A stretch of DNA of 64,000 nucleotides, taken from contig JAJTUP010000052.1 in the NCBI GenBank assembly GCA_021399435.1, positions 1 to 64,000 on the forward strand. Direction: 5' to 3'. A program made the translations under genes and the position numbers. Of this stretch, positions 42,402-53,203 are shown one piece after another. Each line of letters begins with the position of its first letter. The first letter of the stretch is position 1. Below the pieces are notes generated by a model. The model saw nothing but the letters and a program-made list of their open reading frames with translations. It ran no database searches and was not told where the DNA came from. Origin of the DNA: Diaporthe sp. PMI_573. Taxonomy: Eukaryota; Ascomycota; Sordariomycetes; Diaporthales; Diaporthaceae.

Positions 42402-42843
42402 CTGATGGAAACAAATTTGTTTGCGAGTAACCTACTTGGAAATACACGACTTCACGTTGAGTTGCTGCAGAAAATTGCCATGATGTCGAAATGGCAATCT
42501 TCCGATACAAATGTAGTTGAAAATTGGAAAAGGAACCCACCTCCAAGTACCTTGCATGTTGCATGTTGCATGCTGTATGATTGCCACTCAATGGCTGCTA
42601 CTTCGTCGCGCACCTCGTAAGGTTTTATTTGGTAGATGCTTCTTCTTCGCCTTGCTTGTCCTGGCGCTTATAATTGAAAGTTGTGCACCCGCCCTTGTTC
42701 TTGCGCGCGTCTGGCGGCCTGAAATCTGGCTCCTGGTCTGCATCTTTGTTGGCTCGGCTGAAATTGCTCGTGTTTCACAATAATGTGTAGGCTTGGAAGA
42801 GAACTATTAAATAAGTTAGTTAGGGTGACTGTGTGCCGATTAA

Positions 42844-44345
42844 GCCGAAGCTATCTTTGAGCCTCTCGAAACTCCTCCGGTTTCCCGGTCTATAGAAGGT
42901 CTACAACTTGGCAACTTGCATAAGCATAGAGCCTTGCATTGCGATGAAGAGATCATCTATTATCTCGGATGTGTTTATGAAACGTGGGATCTCATCACCT
43001 TAGGTGTTGATGCTTTTGCTAATGCTGTCGATTTGGATACTGTTCGTAGACTGGAAAAACTCTTTCCAAATCATCACGAGGACCTTGCCGCGATTCGGGA
43101 CTTGTTTCGCTCAAACAAAGTTTTCACAGATATTACTGACAAGGGAGAACGCCTAAGTCTAGAGCAAAGCGTGTGCACAGTAAAGCGGCGTATTTCAAGC
43201 ATCGAGACACTTCACAAGGATATGCTGTATTTTTCACCCGCAGTTAGGGCCATCTGGAAATTTGTCGCGCCAGATCGATCCCGACGCAGAGACCAGCCGA
43301 CATTGAGGAATGTGCTCAAAAGGCGGTTCCAGCCAAGCGAGGGACACAGTTGCGAGAGTGGAGATGAGTGTCACTATGCACACGATCATTTAGGCAAAGA
43401 CGCGTTTTACAGGGCGTACACAAGACTCCTCGTATTCGCGCTGCAAAACTTCGCGGAACTTAGCTACGAATCCCCGCTCTGTGGCAAGGATGGCCGTCGA
43501 TTAGTGGGACAAGTTCAACGCAGCGCTGTACAGCGATTTCAACAAAGAGCATATGATCTCGGATTCCGGACCCTCAAGCTAGAGGGACGAGAAAGAGTTC
43601 AGGCAGATCCAGATCGAGCCGCCACAAACGACAATACTCAGCATGATGTAAACTGCCCAGTATGGAGGGAAGGTAAGCCTTATTTGAGCGCATACATGGC
43701 TTTGCAGTCCGAAGAGGTGCAGACCCAGATTGAACACCCTTCTGTCCCAGCAGATACTTTGTCGCACATTTTGGTGATGGTTACTATTATCGGGCACTTT
43801 TTGAAAATGTCGGAATCAGATCCAGCTGAAGAAGACTGCGCAAATTATGTCCAAGTTTCTAATCAACCCATCGAATATACATGGTGCAAAGAGGATATAA
43901 ATACAGGACATCCTGTGGACATTGGCGAAAGGTCAGAGAGTGATTATTCTACGATCTGTGTGCCGGAGACTGCGGATAGTGAAATATACAATCAAGCCCA
44001 ACAAAAGCCTCTTAGTTTCAACGTTGATCAATCGGCTAAGCCTGCAGAGTTTGATCCACGTCTATCGTTCTTGCCGTTCCTAGAGAAACGGCTGCGGCGA
44101 CAGGGTGGCGTATTTGAACTGCCACCGCCGGAGATCGAGAAAGCCCCGAGGGAAGACAGGCAGGATATTCAGTACAAGCCAACCGCAACGGACAGCTCTT
44201 TAGCAGTAAGTCCTTTGAAATTTCCCATCTTATCAACTATCGCTTACAATCATAGCCACCACCATTTCAGACCGAAATGCGCCTATCTATTCCACCAAAA
44301 GTAGTAATACCGCCGATACGTAATATGCGGCCATCAAAGACTTGA
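42844..44345 (+). CDS. Hypothetical fungal protein, two exons, 5' end uncertain
   Basis: Open frame from 42844 (after TAA) through 44205, a 50-nt intron (GTAAGT ... CATAG, 44206-44255), then a short exon to TGA at 44343-44345. The sequence is coding-like (CDEEIIYYLGCVYETWDLI, VRRLEKLFPNHHEDL, VKRRISSIETLHKDM, YTRLLVFALQNFAELSYESP). There is no ATG near the start of the open frame, so a first exon upstream is missing or unplaced; an AG acceptor precedes 42844. One hydrophobic segment occurs near 43760-43800 (HILVMVTIIGHFL). It ends with a Pro/Arg-rich tail. No named domain. Confidence 0.5.
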
Positions 44346-44938
44346 GACCGATTTTGGTGTATCTCGGCTATTGGGCCGTGTTTGCAGGATGCCTATTTCC
44401 GCATGTTGCGTTAGCGCGACATGACACAAATGCAAGTCATAACTTCCGGTGAATCTAGCGCTGGCTTGGGTTTGGAAATGCCAAGAAAAGCGAGTCGAGG
44501 GAGGCTGGCGAAAGGTCATAAGAGCTTTTACAAGTCCTGCTTGAACGACCATTCTACACCCGGCACAGAGCACGAAAATACCTGTAATGGAAGAAGCACA
44601 TTTAACACCTATAAGTGTCTTTTTATATCGGCCCTTCTGAAATGCCGAGAAAAATTGCATCTAATCGGTGATCTTTTTAAACTTCATTGCTGGCCTGTTT
44701 TGAGTACGCTTCCACCGAAAGGTTTCGAGATTCGAAGAGATTGAGTCTTGATTCTTATTTGTGTATGTACAATTCGCTACGTAAAGGCTCTATCCTCAGC
44801 AGGCACAGGCCTTGTTGACAAGACGTAGCTCGAAGAGCTACGAAACAGGATTCAGGACAGGTTACAGAGTTTTGACAGAGCTAGCAGCTCACGTGATCGG
44901 ACCCCAACCCTCTGGGTTGGGCGCCCTAGGGGGCCAGT

Positions 44939-45045
44939 TGTAACGGCCAGCAATGTCCAGCATGGAAGCTGGTATTGGCACTACGTACGAAGATTCTAAG
45001 CTTAAGGAGAGAAGAAGGAAGGAAAGAAACTCGCGATGTGCGACG
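44939..45045 (+). mobile_element. Partial gypsy LTR
   Basis: TGTAACGGCCAGCAATG through CTCGCGATGTGCGACG matches the LTR of the gypsy remnant at 60267-60482 almost base for base for about 105 bp, then diverges. The sequence just left of it (about 44820-44938, with GGTTGGGCGCCC) may be element-internal leader. Two in-frame ATGs of the AAA+ ATPase below lie inside this LTR. Confidence 0.8.
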
Positions 45046-47736
45046 AACCTCCGTCGGCAGGTGAAAGATCTGACGATCACGGTACGAGTGCTGCAACAAA
45101 AATTGGGCTTGCAAACCTGTGGCGAATTAACGCCGGCCTCCTCGTTCCCTCTCTCCTTGGACGGCGATCCCGTCAAGGAGCTATCCAGCTCCTCGCCCCC
45201 CTCCGAGGATGGCAATATCAAGGAGCCCTCTTCCACCGCTCCATCGAGCGAGTGTCGTTGCGCGTTCCTGGGTCGTCGTCTCAAGCCTCTCAAGGTCAAA
45301 GAACAGTAATGACATGGATCCTATAGACGCCCAAAGGCAAAAGTATGAAAGCTGATTTGTTTGTCTGCAGATACGACAATGCGATTCGTCGCTACATGAC
45401 TGTCGAGGACACCAACGATGAAGAGTCCTTCAAAGACAAGCCGTTTATTATTCGCACTCGAATCGGTCAGTCATTGTATCTTTCGCTGGCAGACTGAGAG
45501 CTTGATGGTCTCTAACAACATCGGATAGATATGGATGGGTCAGAGACCACATACCTGGATATCAAAAGCCGAAAGCTGCAGGCCGAGTTGAAGGAGGTGT
45601 TTGGAAATATTTCCAACATCAATCTGGATGTGACTAATCCTTCAGTACGTTGAGAAAATCCTTATCCGTCACTAACCCACTTTGATCTACTATTTGTCAT
45701 GTCGCGCTAACGCAACACGCGGAAATAGGTGGTGGTGAAGGTCCTCTACCATTGGATCTTCAAGCTGAGAAACCATAGCGCCAATATAGAACGCACACAA
45801 GACGAAGATACCGACCAAGAGGAGGAAGGAGACGAGGAAGGAGACGTCAAATACGAGGATAGAGACGACAGGGACGACAATAGAAACAACGATGACAACG
45901 AAGGTGATGGAGACGACGAGGACAAGGAAAGTCAAAAAGACGAAGACACCGAACACAAAGAAGTCATCAGCGGCAAGCTTTCACCAGGCCTTAAACTTCT
46001 GACACACTGGGCTATAAGGTATGAAGACTCGGTTCTGAAGGAGCTGGACGCTGTTGTCAACAAAGGCAAGATACGCTTCGAGCTTCTGTGGGCTTTCTTC
46101 GAGCCCGGCGAGAAGCTCTACCTCCAGTGCCCGCATACCGACGTGCCCATGTGCGTCACGTTCCAAAGTGGCGAGCAGACAACCGACAATTATAACGAGC
46201 CCTGTTTTTCCGTCACGAGTCATTATGTGAGCCGTGGCAAAGACGGTAAACCATGCTACACAACAAGGAAAACAATCATCCCGTATTTCTGGGGAGAGAA
46301 GGACATTAAGGATCTCAACATTTACCCGCTCAGCCATCACGCCAACGAGGAAGAGCTTTGCCAGGACCTAATCGCGCGCGGAGGCAAATATGCCGAACTG
46401 ATGAAGGACCCATACTCCCACAAGATGTTCACCGGCAGGACCTTCTTCATCAATGCACAGAACGAGGCCGTGGTTCGGTTCGCCGATTCCCGCATCATGG
46501 TGGACCCGGATTCATTCGCCAAACACCAGCCGGGCAAGCATCGCGTCCCGAACGTGATGCGCTTCCAGGACGACATGACGTGGGACAACCTTGACGACGA
46601 CAAGTTGCTGATTTGCAGTGCGACGACGTATGCTTACATTCTGCACTTTCGCCACTTTGGTATGTTTTCTTTCCCTTTTTTTTTCAACCCTCAGTTGGCC
46701 TTGTAGGCCGTCATCGTTTCTACTTGCTCAGGGCCCGCTCCTAACCAGACCAAAAATCCAGCCGAAGTCCCTGTCGACCATATCAGAGATATCGAGTGGA
46801 ACGAGTCCGCGTCGTTCGAACATGATGTGATGCTGGGAGATAAGGAAAAGACGGCCATTAAGGCTGTTGCCGAGCAGGCTCTCGGAGAGTCCGGGTCGGG
46901 CCAGGAATACACAGGCCACTTTGTGGTGTTTTAGTACGCAGACCTAGTCTACCCCTCCCTTCTAACCCCGCGGCTTGAGTGCCGGCTTACAGTCTATTAG
47001 CGGAGGACCTGGCGTCGGCAAGACGTTGACGGCGAACGTGCTGGCAGAGCAACACAAAGCTCCGCTGTTTCTGGTAAGAGAGGTTCTTCTTGTTTATATC
47101 ATCGGATGCTATGCTAAGTCTATTGTGTATCAAGTTTTCGCCGGCACAACAAGAAAATAATGCGGAGAGCCTGGAACGCTTTGTGGAAATCATCTTCCAG
47201 CTGTGTAGCCGCTGGAAAGCGGTCTTGCTCTTGGACGAGGGGGATGTGTACCTGTCCAAGAGATTCGCGGGCCACAGCGCCGTCGTTGCCGTCTTTTTGC
47301 GCCACATAGAGCTATACCGCGGCCTGCTCATCGTGACGACGAACCGCTACAGCGCCATTGACGACGCTGTGATCGACCGGGTGAGTTTACCGGTGGAGTA
47401 CCCGTCGTTGACAAAGATCCAGCGCGAGGAGCTATTGGAAAAGACTCTTGCCAAGCAGGGACAAGGAGAGTTGCTTTCCAAGGGCCAAATCAAGGAGATG
47501 GCGGGCAATGGGTGGAATGGACGACAGGTAAGACAGGCTACGCCGAGAAAATCGATCCAGAAAACTGACCAGTCTTGGGTATGCAGATCTGGAACTGCCT
47601 GAAATTGGCGATAGCGTTTGCAGGGAAAGCGCCGCTGACATTCGACAACCTCAAGAACGCGGCTGAGTTTCAAAAGCAGAGGTTGGCAGCCAGCGACAGG
47701 GAAAGGGAGGAAGCATTAAAGCATTCCTACTTTTAA
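44953..47736 (+). CDS. Fungal AAA+ ATPase, eight exons, N-terminus in an LTR
   Basis: Predicted exons 44953-45305, 45371-45465, 45529-45644, 45729-46659, 46732-46925, 46993-47073, 47135-47527, 47587-47736; all phases join (770 aa). About 30 N-terminal residues are encoded by the gypsy LTR, then a coiled coil (LRRQVKDLTITVRVLQQKL), an acidic run of Asp/Glu (about 45790-45960), and the large N-terminal domain of this fungal AAA+ family (AIRYEDSVLKELDAVV, ELLWAFFEPGEKLYLQCP, FINAQNEAVVRFADSRIMV). Then Walker A GGPGVGKT (about 47005), Walker B AVLLLDEGD (about 47220), sensor-1 VTTNRYSAID, and a C-terminal helical lid. The usual glycine/lysine-rich loop just before Walker A is shortened, and the intron there has a weak donor (GTGTTT). 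It is probably an ATP-driven remodelling protein of unknown client, and may be degenerating. Confidence 0.75.
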
Positions 47737-48160
47737 TAGCTAGAGATGAACTCTTTCTGAGATTAGTATGTGGTTGTGGTGAAGGATTGGATCTACGGTA
47801 TGAAGTACACGCATAGATAACATAGAAGACGAGAGATTGGTATAGCCGTCAACCATTTCACCCCCCCCCCCAGACGCCCTCCAACGGTGCTAAAGCCTGA
47901 CCATGATGAGCCGAAACCTACCTAGTACCTATGAACGCTGGTTCTCGTCATTTATGGTTAAACTGGTCTGCTGCTCGAATTATTGCCATAGGAACCGTCC
48001 CATCATTTTTGAAGATCGTGCTGGTTGATGATGGCGCGATGTCAAAGGCCGCATCCTGCTTAGTCAAAATTTGGGTGCGGCACCTATTTGTTTGGGTGCA
48101 AATATCCGTTCTCTCTTTAGAACGTAGCTCCATGGAACATACCCTCAAGACTGACCATTA
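47737..48160. other. Intergenic
   Basis: No gene seen. A run of thirteen C lies at about 47860-47872. Confidence 0.4.
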
Positions 48161-48382
48161 ATGCGGTCCACATCGTACCCAATGGCGCAGAAACCTTTTT
48201 CAAATGCGACCTCTTACGTCCTGCTTGCCCAGGCCTTTTTGCCGGAATGTTCTCTGGGGGGCCATTTCCCCATTGATCCACGACTGATGCCTGTCGATGG
48301 TGTAGTGCCACAGAGTGTTGTAGCATCACCTGACGCAAGGACCACTATGATCTCGCAGCCATCAGTCTCTCATCACGACGAA

Positions 48383-48607
48383 GTTCCTGAGCGCGCTAGC
48401 TCCCTCAACGAATGTGTCACGTTTGCCAGTCATTTGCCAACCATTGACCTGAGTCATGTGATATTCAGGCCGCCCTCCCTCGGTCGTCGGCGCCGTGACA
48501 TGGTGGGCGTACAGCTGTAGCTGGCCGCCATGATAAATCGAGCTGAAAGTGTGTACCTTGCCATCGTACTGTGGCTCCTCCGCGCCGTAGTTCTGCAACA
48601 CGCTGGA
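48383..48607 (-). pseudogene. Inverted internal segment of the gene at 48609-49259
   Basis: On the minus strand the frame reads VLQNYGAEEPQYDGKVHTFS, YHGGQLQLYAHHVTAP, GGRPEYHMTQVNGWQMTG and RDTFVEGASALRN. I recall a fungal family with TFSS.YH.G.L.LY..H, GGRPEY.MTQ, W..TG, F..GA.A.RN, followed by a basic helix R...FI.AAN.RA. That following helix is on the plus strand starting at 48609 (ERRRSDFIRAANIRAPQLE). The two halves abut head to head, which fits a local inversion of about 225 bp within one ancestral gene. Confidence 0.6.
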
Positions 48608-48608
48608 C

Positions 48609-49259
48609 TTGACTGAACGGCGCCGGAGCGACTTCATCCGGGCTGCAAATATCAGAGCACCTCAACTGGAGACAGCCGCCGGCCAAGAACGCACCACAGC
48701 CGAGACACAGCCTCCAGAAGACTTGGCTGACGAATTGGCACCATCTCCAACCCATTACGCAACCCAGATACAACACGAAGAGGACTCACCTGACGAGTTG
48801 GCGCTCACCCCTCCCGGTTATCTCTATGAAGGCGATGATTCCCAGGATCCCCCAGGCGTTGATCCACCAACGAGCCTCACAACAAGCTTCGCGTCGAGCT
48901 TCGACCCTCATCAGAGCCGGCCGAAGCGGCAACGCAGCCCACGCTCTGACGCTGTAGAGAGCCATACATCAAAGACCCGATCACGTAACACGAGGAGGGC
49001 CAAGTCGTCTACCACTATTACAGGACCAGAAGTGGCGGGCACAGGCGAGTCCTTTCAGGTGTGGACATATCGGAAGAAAGGGGAGCTCTGCTTCCTCAAT
49101 ATGCAAGAGCAGGAGATCAGGACAGAAGCCAGAGATTGGACGGAGCAAGTGCTGGATGATGGAAGCAAGCGTTTCCACTGGCAAAGCCCTAAGTCCGGAC
49201 GGGTGTTCTGGACAACTGCACTGGCCATGGATCCTAGGAAGAAGCGGGGCGGCAATTAG
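48609..49259 (+). pseudogene. 3' part of the inversion-broken fungal gene
   Basis: A plus frame of about 216 codons without an ATG at its start. It begins with the basic helix ERRRSDFIRAANIRAPQLE, continues with acidic, Pro-rich disordered sequence (PPEDLADELAPSPTH, SPDELALTPPGYLYEGDD), a bipartite basic stretch (RPKRQRSPRSD ... RNTRRAK) that may be a nuclear signal, and a folded C-terminus (VWTYRKKGELCFLNMQEQEI, FHWQSPKSGRVFWTT) ending DPRKKRGGN. The end resembles a small WW-like or beta-rich module. Its upstream half lies inverted at 48383-48607. A further 5' portion may be the plus frame at 48161-48383. Confidence 0.6.
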
Positions 49260-49498
49260 AGGGCGTTTCTCAGATTTAATTTTCGTGCTTTTCTTATTAG
49301 GTGTTGCTTAGATAGGTCATCCCAAAGCATTCCTGGTGTAGAATAGGGATGATGTCGAGAGGTCAGGGGAAAATGCTGGGCAAAGATTGCTTGAGGGCAG
49401 ATCAGGATCTGAACATTCTGTGCTATGTTACGATGCCTAACTACATTGTGATTCCAGTGCGTCTAGCCACCCATCTTATAACCTGACCTGCCAATCCC

Positions 49499-50968
49499 TC
49501 ATGGATCTCGATGCACGCTGGACTGAGCGAGGCTCAGCCATGTAAAGTTATTATCGTCCTCAGAGTGGATGTCGTGGTAGTGATCCTTCGTCTCGCTTAT
49601 CTCTCGAAGAAGGCAGTCCAAAGTTGAAAACCAGTCAGCAAGTGACGTCTTCTTACCTTCAGAAAGCAAAGTTGCAGCGTAGAAGTCTTTTAGAGCGAGT
49701 TCAATCTTTTCAAGCTCGAACCAGTGCTGTCCATCAAGTTTAAAGTTCGCAATCCCTTGAGAGCCTTTCCCAGGTACATGGCGAGCTGAGAAGATCTCTA
49801 AACGTTCCCGAACATTCAATGCCCGTGTAATTGAATGAAACCATGAATTCCAGCGTGTCGACTTGTTCTGGATAAGCTCGAGCCCGTCGAATTCAGAGAG
49901 ATCTCCGCCGATAATGATTGCAGCAAACTCCTCACGGCGTTGTGGAGTAAGCCTAATGTATCGTACGAGGTTGTGAAGCCGACCTAAACATCCAAATTTT
50001 TTCCAGAGCTCTTCCACCTTCGCATAGTCTCCGCGTTGATAGTGCTTTTCAAGCTTTGCTAGATACTTCTCACAGTTCCGACCCATGAGAAACGCCTGCC
50101 AGCAGAGGTTGACAATGTGGCCCAAGCAGCGAAGTCGGCGGTGGCGACGTTGTTTCGAGTCCATCCATGGGCAGAGCTCCTTGAGTATGAATTCAACAGC
50201 GGTGTCATTTGACGAGGCGTTATCCAGCATGAAGCATCCAATCTGATCTCCGCCAATATCATATTCTTTTAGCAATTCAAGAACAACTGATCCAAGATTC
50301 TCGCCAGTGTGTTCGCCGTACACACGTCGTATACCTAAAACGGTCGTTTGTCGCTTGCCAGCAGTGTCTATCCACATGGCGACGACGCCTAGAATAGCGT
50401 AAGGGTTTGGCGAAGTCCAGAGATCAAAGGAGATGGAGATTCTACTCCGCGAGCGCTGGAGGTCCTCTCTGAGCCGTTGCTTCTTCGACAGAAAGGCGTC
50501 CATAACCCAGTTTCGAATAGTTTTCGCTGCCTTGGGGAGGTGGTTGAGGAGTGCCGGATTTAAAAAGAAGAGTAGTTCTCGGAAATACTGATTTTCTAAT
50601 TGAAAGAAAGCAATATGGCAGTACACAATCCAACGAATTAGAAGCTCTTTGAACTTCTCAATTGAATCTTTCCAGAAGAAGGTATTAGTAGCAGCCGCGC
50701 TCTTCTGCTGATCCAATACAGACTTCCGTGTCGAACTATGTTTCTTGATACCACTCTGGGGATCAATCTGGTGCTTCTGTTCCAGGTGATTTCTGACCCT
50801 AGAAGTGCCATTGATAACAAACAATTCTTGCTTGTTCTTTCCAACCGTGCACTCGTGACAGTAATACACCTCTTTCTTATCGCTACCTCGAATGTATTGG
50901 AGGCCATACTTCCAGATGTGTGATGAACCTAGACGAAATCCCTTCTTTGCAATTGTCGCGCGTTTCAC
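49499..50968 (-). pseudogene. hAT transposase, C-terminally truncated, 489 aa
   Basis: ATG at 50968. A BED-type zinc finger (YYCHECTVGKNKQELFV ... VRNHLEQKHQI), then the hAT catalytic region: ISISFDLWTSPNPYAILGVV (first Asp), GCFMLDNASSNDTAV (second Asp), RRLRCLGHIVNLCWQAFL, KSTRWNSWFHSITRAL. It breaks off after DDNNFTWLSLAQSSV with a stop at 49499, before the third acidic residue region and the C-terminal dimerisation domain. The first 470 residues have no stop, so loss of the 3' end was recent. A different lineage from the relic at 22.4-24.0 kb. Confidence 0.85.
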
Positions 50969-51066
50969 GTAGGTGATACGGTCCTGTACGAACTCATCCG
51001 GAGGTTCGTGATATCGAACAGGGGCTGGTGATAGAGTAGGGGTGGGTGACGACGTAGGGACAGGAG

Positions 51067-51696
51067 ATGGGATCCTTCATCTGCTTGGGTTTGATCCTCA
51101 GCTGTGGGCATGTAGCTCGCACAATGAAAATGAGAGGCACTAGGAACCGCAAAGTGTCTCATCTGCACAGGATATTCACTTCTACCACGGTCCGCGGATA
51201 TCTGCACACAAGCTTTGCCAACATCGCGGACGGTCGACCGCAGGGGCTAAGCTGGTGCCTGAAAGCGCTCAAACTTCGACCGTATAGAAAATCTACCGAC
51301 AAATCTCTCTGGGTTTGCGAAGACGGCGTCGTTTTTCGCATCATCGCGACTTGGGATTCAGAACCGTATCAAGCACCGGAACAGGGAAAGCCAGCATACC
51401 TAGCTATGGGCACCAGTGAGCTTTTCTTGATACCTCTAGGTTGGGTCGACGGCCATCTTCAGGCCAGAGACCCTGGCTCCCTTTTGGGACCGTTGTTTCT
51501 CATTGTTAAGGCAGTGGCACATCGCATTCAATCATATGCCCAGGTACCGGGGTTTCAGAGAATTGGATTTGGGACGGGGGTTTGGTTAATCGATGAAAAC
51601 GAAGGTACGGATAGAGCGGGGTTAAAACGGCTGATTATTGAAAAGTATGCTGTTGCGAAAGACCAAGGTGATCTAGAAAGCATCATTGTAGTATGA
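51067..51696 (+). CDS. Hypothetical fungal protein, about 190-209 aa
   Basis: A plus frame from ATG 51067 (a better start may be 51124, MKMRGTRNRK). The central part reads GRPQGLSWCLKALKLRPY, KSLWVCEDGVVFRIIATWD, YLAMGTSELFLIPLGWVDGH and LGPLFLIVKAVAHRIQSYA, like a compact alpha/beta domain. I do not recognise the family. It is intact, next to the truncated hAT gene on the opposite strand and about 100 bp from its start, so the shared spacer would hold both promoters. Confidence 0.5.
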   Translation: MGSFICLGLILSCGHVARTMKMRGTRNRKVSHLHRIFTSTTVRGYLHTSFANIADGRPQGLSWCLKALKLRPYRKSTDKSLWVCEDGVVFRIIATWDSEPYQAPEQGKPAYLAMGTSELFLIPLGWVDGHLQARDPGSLLGPLFLIVKAVAHRIQSYAQVPGFQRIGFGTGVWLIDENEGTDRAGLKRLIIEKYAVAKDQGDLESIIVV

Positions 51697-51960
51697 GACA
51701 ATACCCCTATAGAATACCGGTATCATCGGGTTCAATGAACACTACAAAAGGCCGAGATACGTATTGCTTATTTTGATTAGGACGGTTCAGGCTCACGGCT
51801 GATATAAATTATAGTCCGCACACAGCGTTCTCGGCGGCAATTCTCGCTGAGTGGGCGAATATTGTTGGCTGATTGCGCAGGGGTGCTGAGTGCACTTGAT
51901 GAGAAGATGACCTCTTCATGACAAGAGCACGAGCGGGGTACCCACATTTCCCCTTATGAA

Positions 51961-52424
51961 TCACTTCTTAGCATGGAGGGCCACGAATTCGCTATCTCCT
52001 GTCCCGCGGCCCAGAAAGATCTCCGTTCCATTCAGCGGGCGCCCCGCCAACAACTGATTTGCAACGATCCAGGGAAAACGGTATGGGCGTGGGATGTTCA
52101 AACAATCCCAATCCTGGTCGCCTCGCTCATCCGCTAGGCGACGCGTCCAATCCAGCAAACCCTCGATGGCAACCCTGTCTTGTTCTGCACGTCGAGAGCA
52201 CCCTCGGCTACAAATTCTAGGTTGGCCAGCGCGTCGCTCAGGTAGGGCTCCATGATGTGGCATGCTTGCCATGGCGGGTTGTCAAACCAACAGATTCGGA
52301 ATTCCTCGATCTGGAACGACGGATCCGGTGGTGCCTCCTTCATGGTCGGGAAGCGCGGGTGCCTGATTACGTGGAACATCCGAAACTTGGTGCCAATCAC
52401 GACCCAGACGGCAAGGGCCATCAT
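51961..52424 (-). pseudogene. Unknown fungal gene, frameshifted
   Basis: Two overlapping minus frames form one protein. The first reads GTKFRMFHVIRHPRFPTM, FDNPPWQACHIMEPYLSDAL, ANLEFVAEGALDV; the second, from about 52195, reads AEQDRVAIEGLLDWTRRLAD, DWDCLNIPRPYRFPWIVANQ, LLAGRPLNGTEIFL, RGTGDSEFVALHAKK. The switch needs a one-base change near GACGTGCAG. No intron fits. A globular cytosolic protein of unknown function. The 5' end beyond 52424 is not identified. Confidence 0.5.
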
Positions 52425-52501
52425 GGTGTTTTCGCAGGAACTAGTCTGAAATATTTAAAATTCGGCTTCTCATACAGCCTTCGCTGGAAGGGTCTGCATC
52501 T

Positions 52502-53203
52502 CTACTTTGAAAACTGCCTTAGCACATCGATTACGTTACCATAGTTCCTTGATGTAGCAAAGTCCAATGCTGTCATGTCAAACTCCCCTCTCATTTCCAT
52601 ATCAGCACCGCTTCTCAGCAAGAGCTCAACGGAGAAACGCTGGTTATAGAGTGCCGCGACTATCAGAGGCGTATCCCCGAAATCATTCTGTTCATTGATG
52701 CATTCTTTACAAGCAGTGCGTACATCTGTAAGATCATTTGTATCTCCATCTAAAAGGAAGCTGAGAAGATCATGTGGCTCTTGCTCGGTAGATCCTGCCA
52801 GGATGTGCAGTATATTTTCACCTAGGCGGTCCCGAGCAAGAGGATCGGCGCCGTTACGAAGGAGTAGTTTTATGACCTCGCCTTTACAATCGTGGAATTG
52901 CTCTGCAGGGATACGAAGAATCCTGTGGAACATGTTATCGCCCAGCTCGCCAGGCAGCGGACCATTCAGGTCGACATCGGAGCTGGCAACATGCGCTTGG
53001 AGGATGTCTCCACCTTGCAAGCACGCTAGATAGAAAGTACCTGACTCTACTTCGGAAAACTGATCTTCCGGTTGAATCTGATCTGTTCCGGTCGGGAAGC
53101 CGGGGTTGTCAAGCAAGGTCGAGGCTGAGCTGTAACCAGTCGACCAGGAGTGCGCCGGACTAAGCGGCGGACTAGCTGCGATTGTTGAACTCGGCGAGTC
53201 CAT
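52502..53203 (-). CDS. Ankyrin-repeat protein, 233 aa
   Basis: ATG at 53203. The first 55 residues are Ser/Pro-rich. Ankyrin-like repeats follow: FYLACLQGGDILQAHVAS, KLLLRNGADPLARDRLGENI LHILAG, DFGDTPLIVAALYNQRFSVE LLLRSGADMEM, and DMTALDFATSRNYGNVIDVL. At least three full repeats with the TPL.AA and LL..GAD hallmarks. No other domain, signal or membrane segment. Such short ankyrin proteins act as protein-binding modules; in fungal accessory regions they are often fragments of larger receptors. The frame is intact and the stop at 52502 closely follows the last repeat. Confidence 0.8.
   Translation of the reverse strand: MDSPSSTIAASPPLSPAHSWSTGYSSASTLLDNPGFPTGTDQIQPEDQFSEVESGTFYLACLQGGDILQAHVASSDVDLNGPLPGELGDNMFHRILRIPAEQFHDCKGEVIKLLLRNGADPLARDRLGENILHILAGSTEQEPHDLLSFLLDGDTNDLTDVRTACKECINEQNDFGDTPLIVAALYNQRFSVELLLRSGADMEMRGEFDMTALDFATSRNYGNVIDVLRQFSK

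Noticed and set aside
44820..44938. Primer-binding site and leader of an intact gypsy element left of the LTR fragment
   Set aside because: The sequence looks leader-like, but no gag follows at lower coordinates and I cannot match it to the leader of the 60-kb element.
45690..45956. Minus-strand Val/Phe-rich frame that looks like a membrane protein
   Set aside because: It is the antisense of the acidic Asp/Glu run in the AAA+ ATPase exon.
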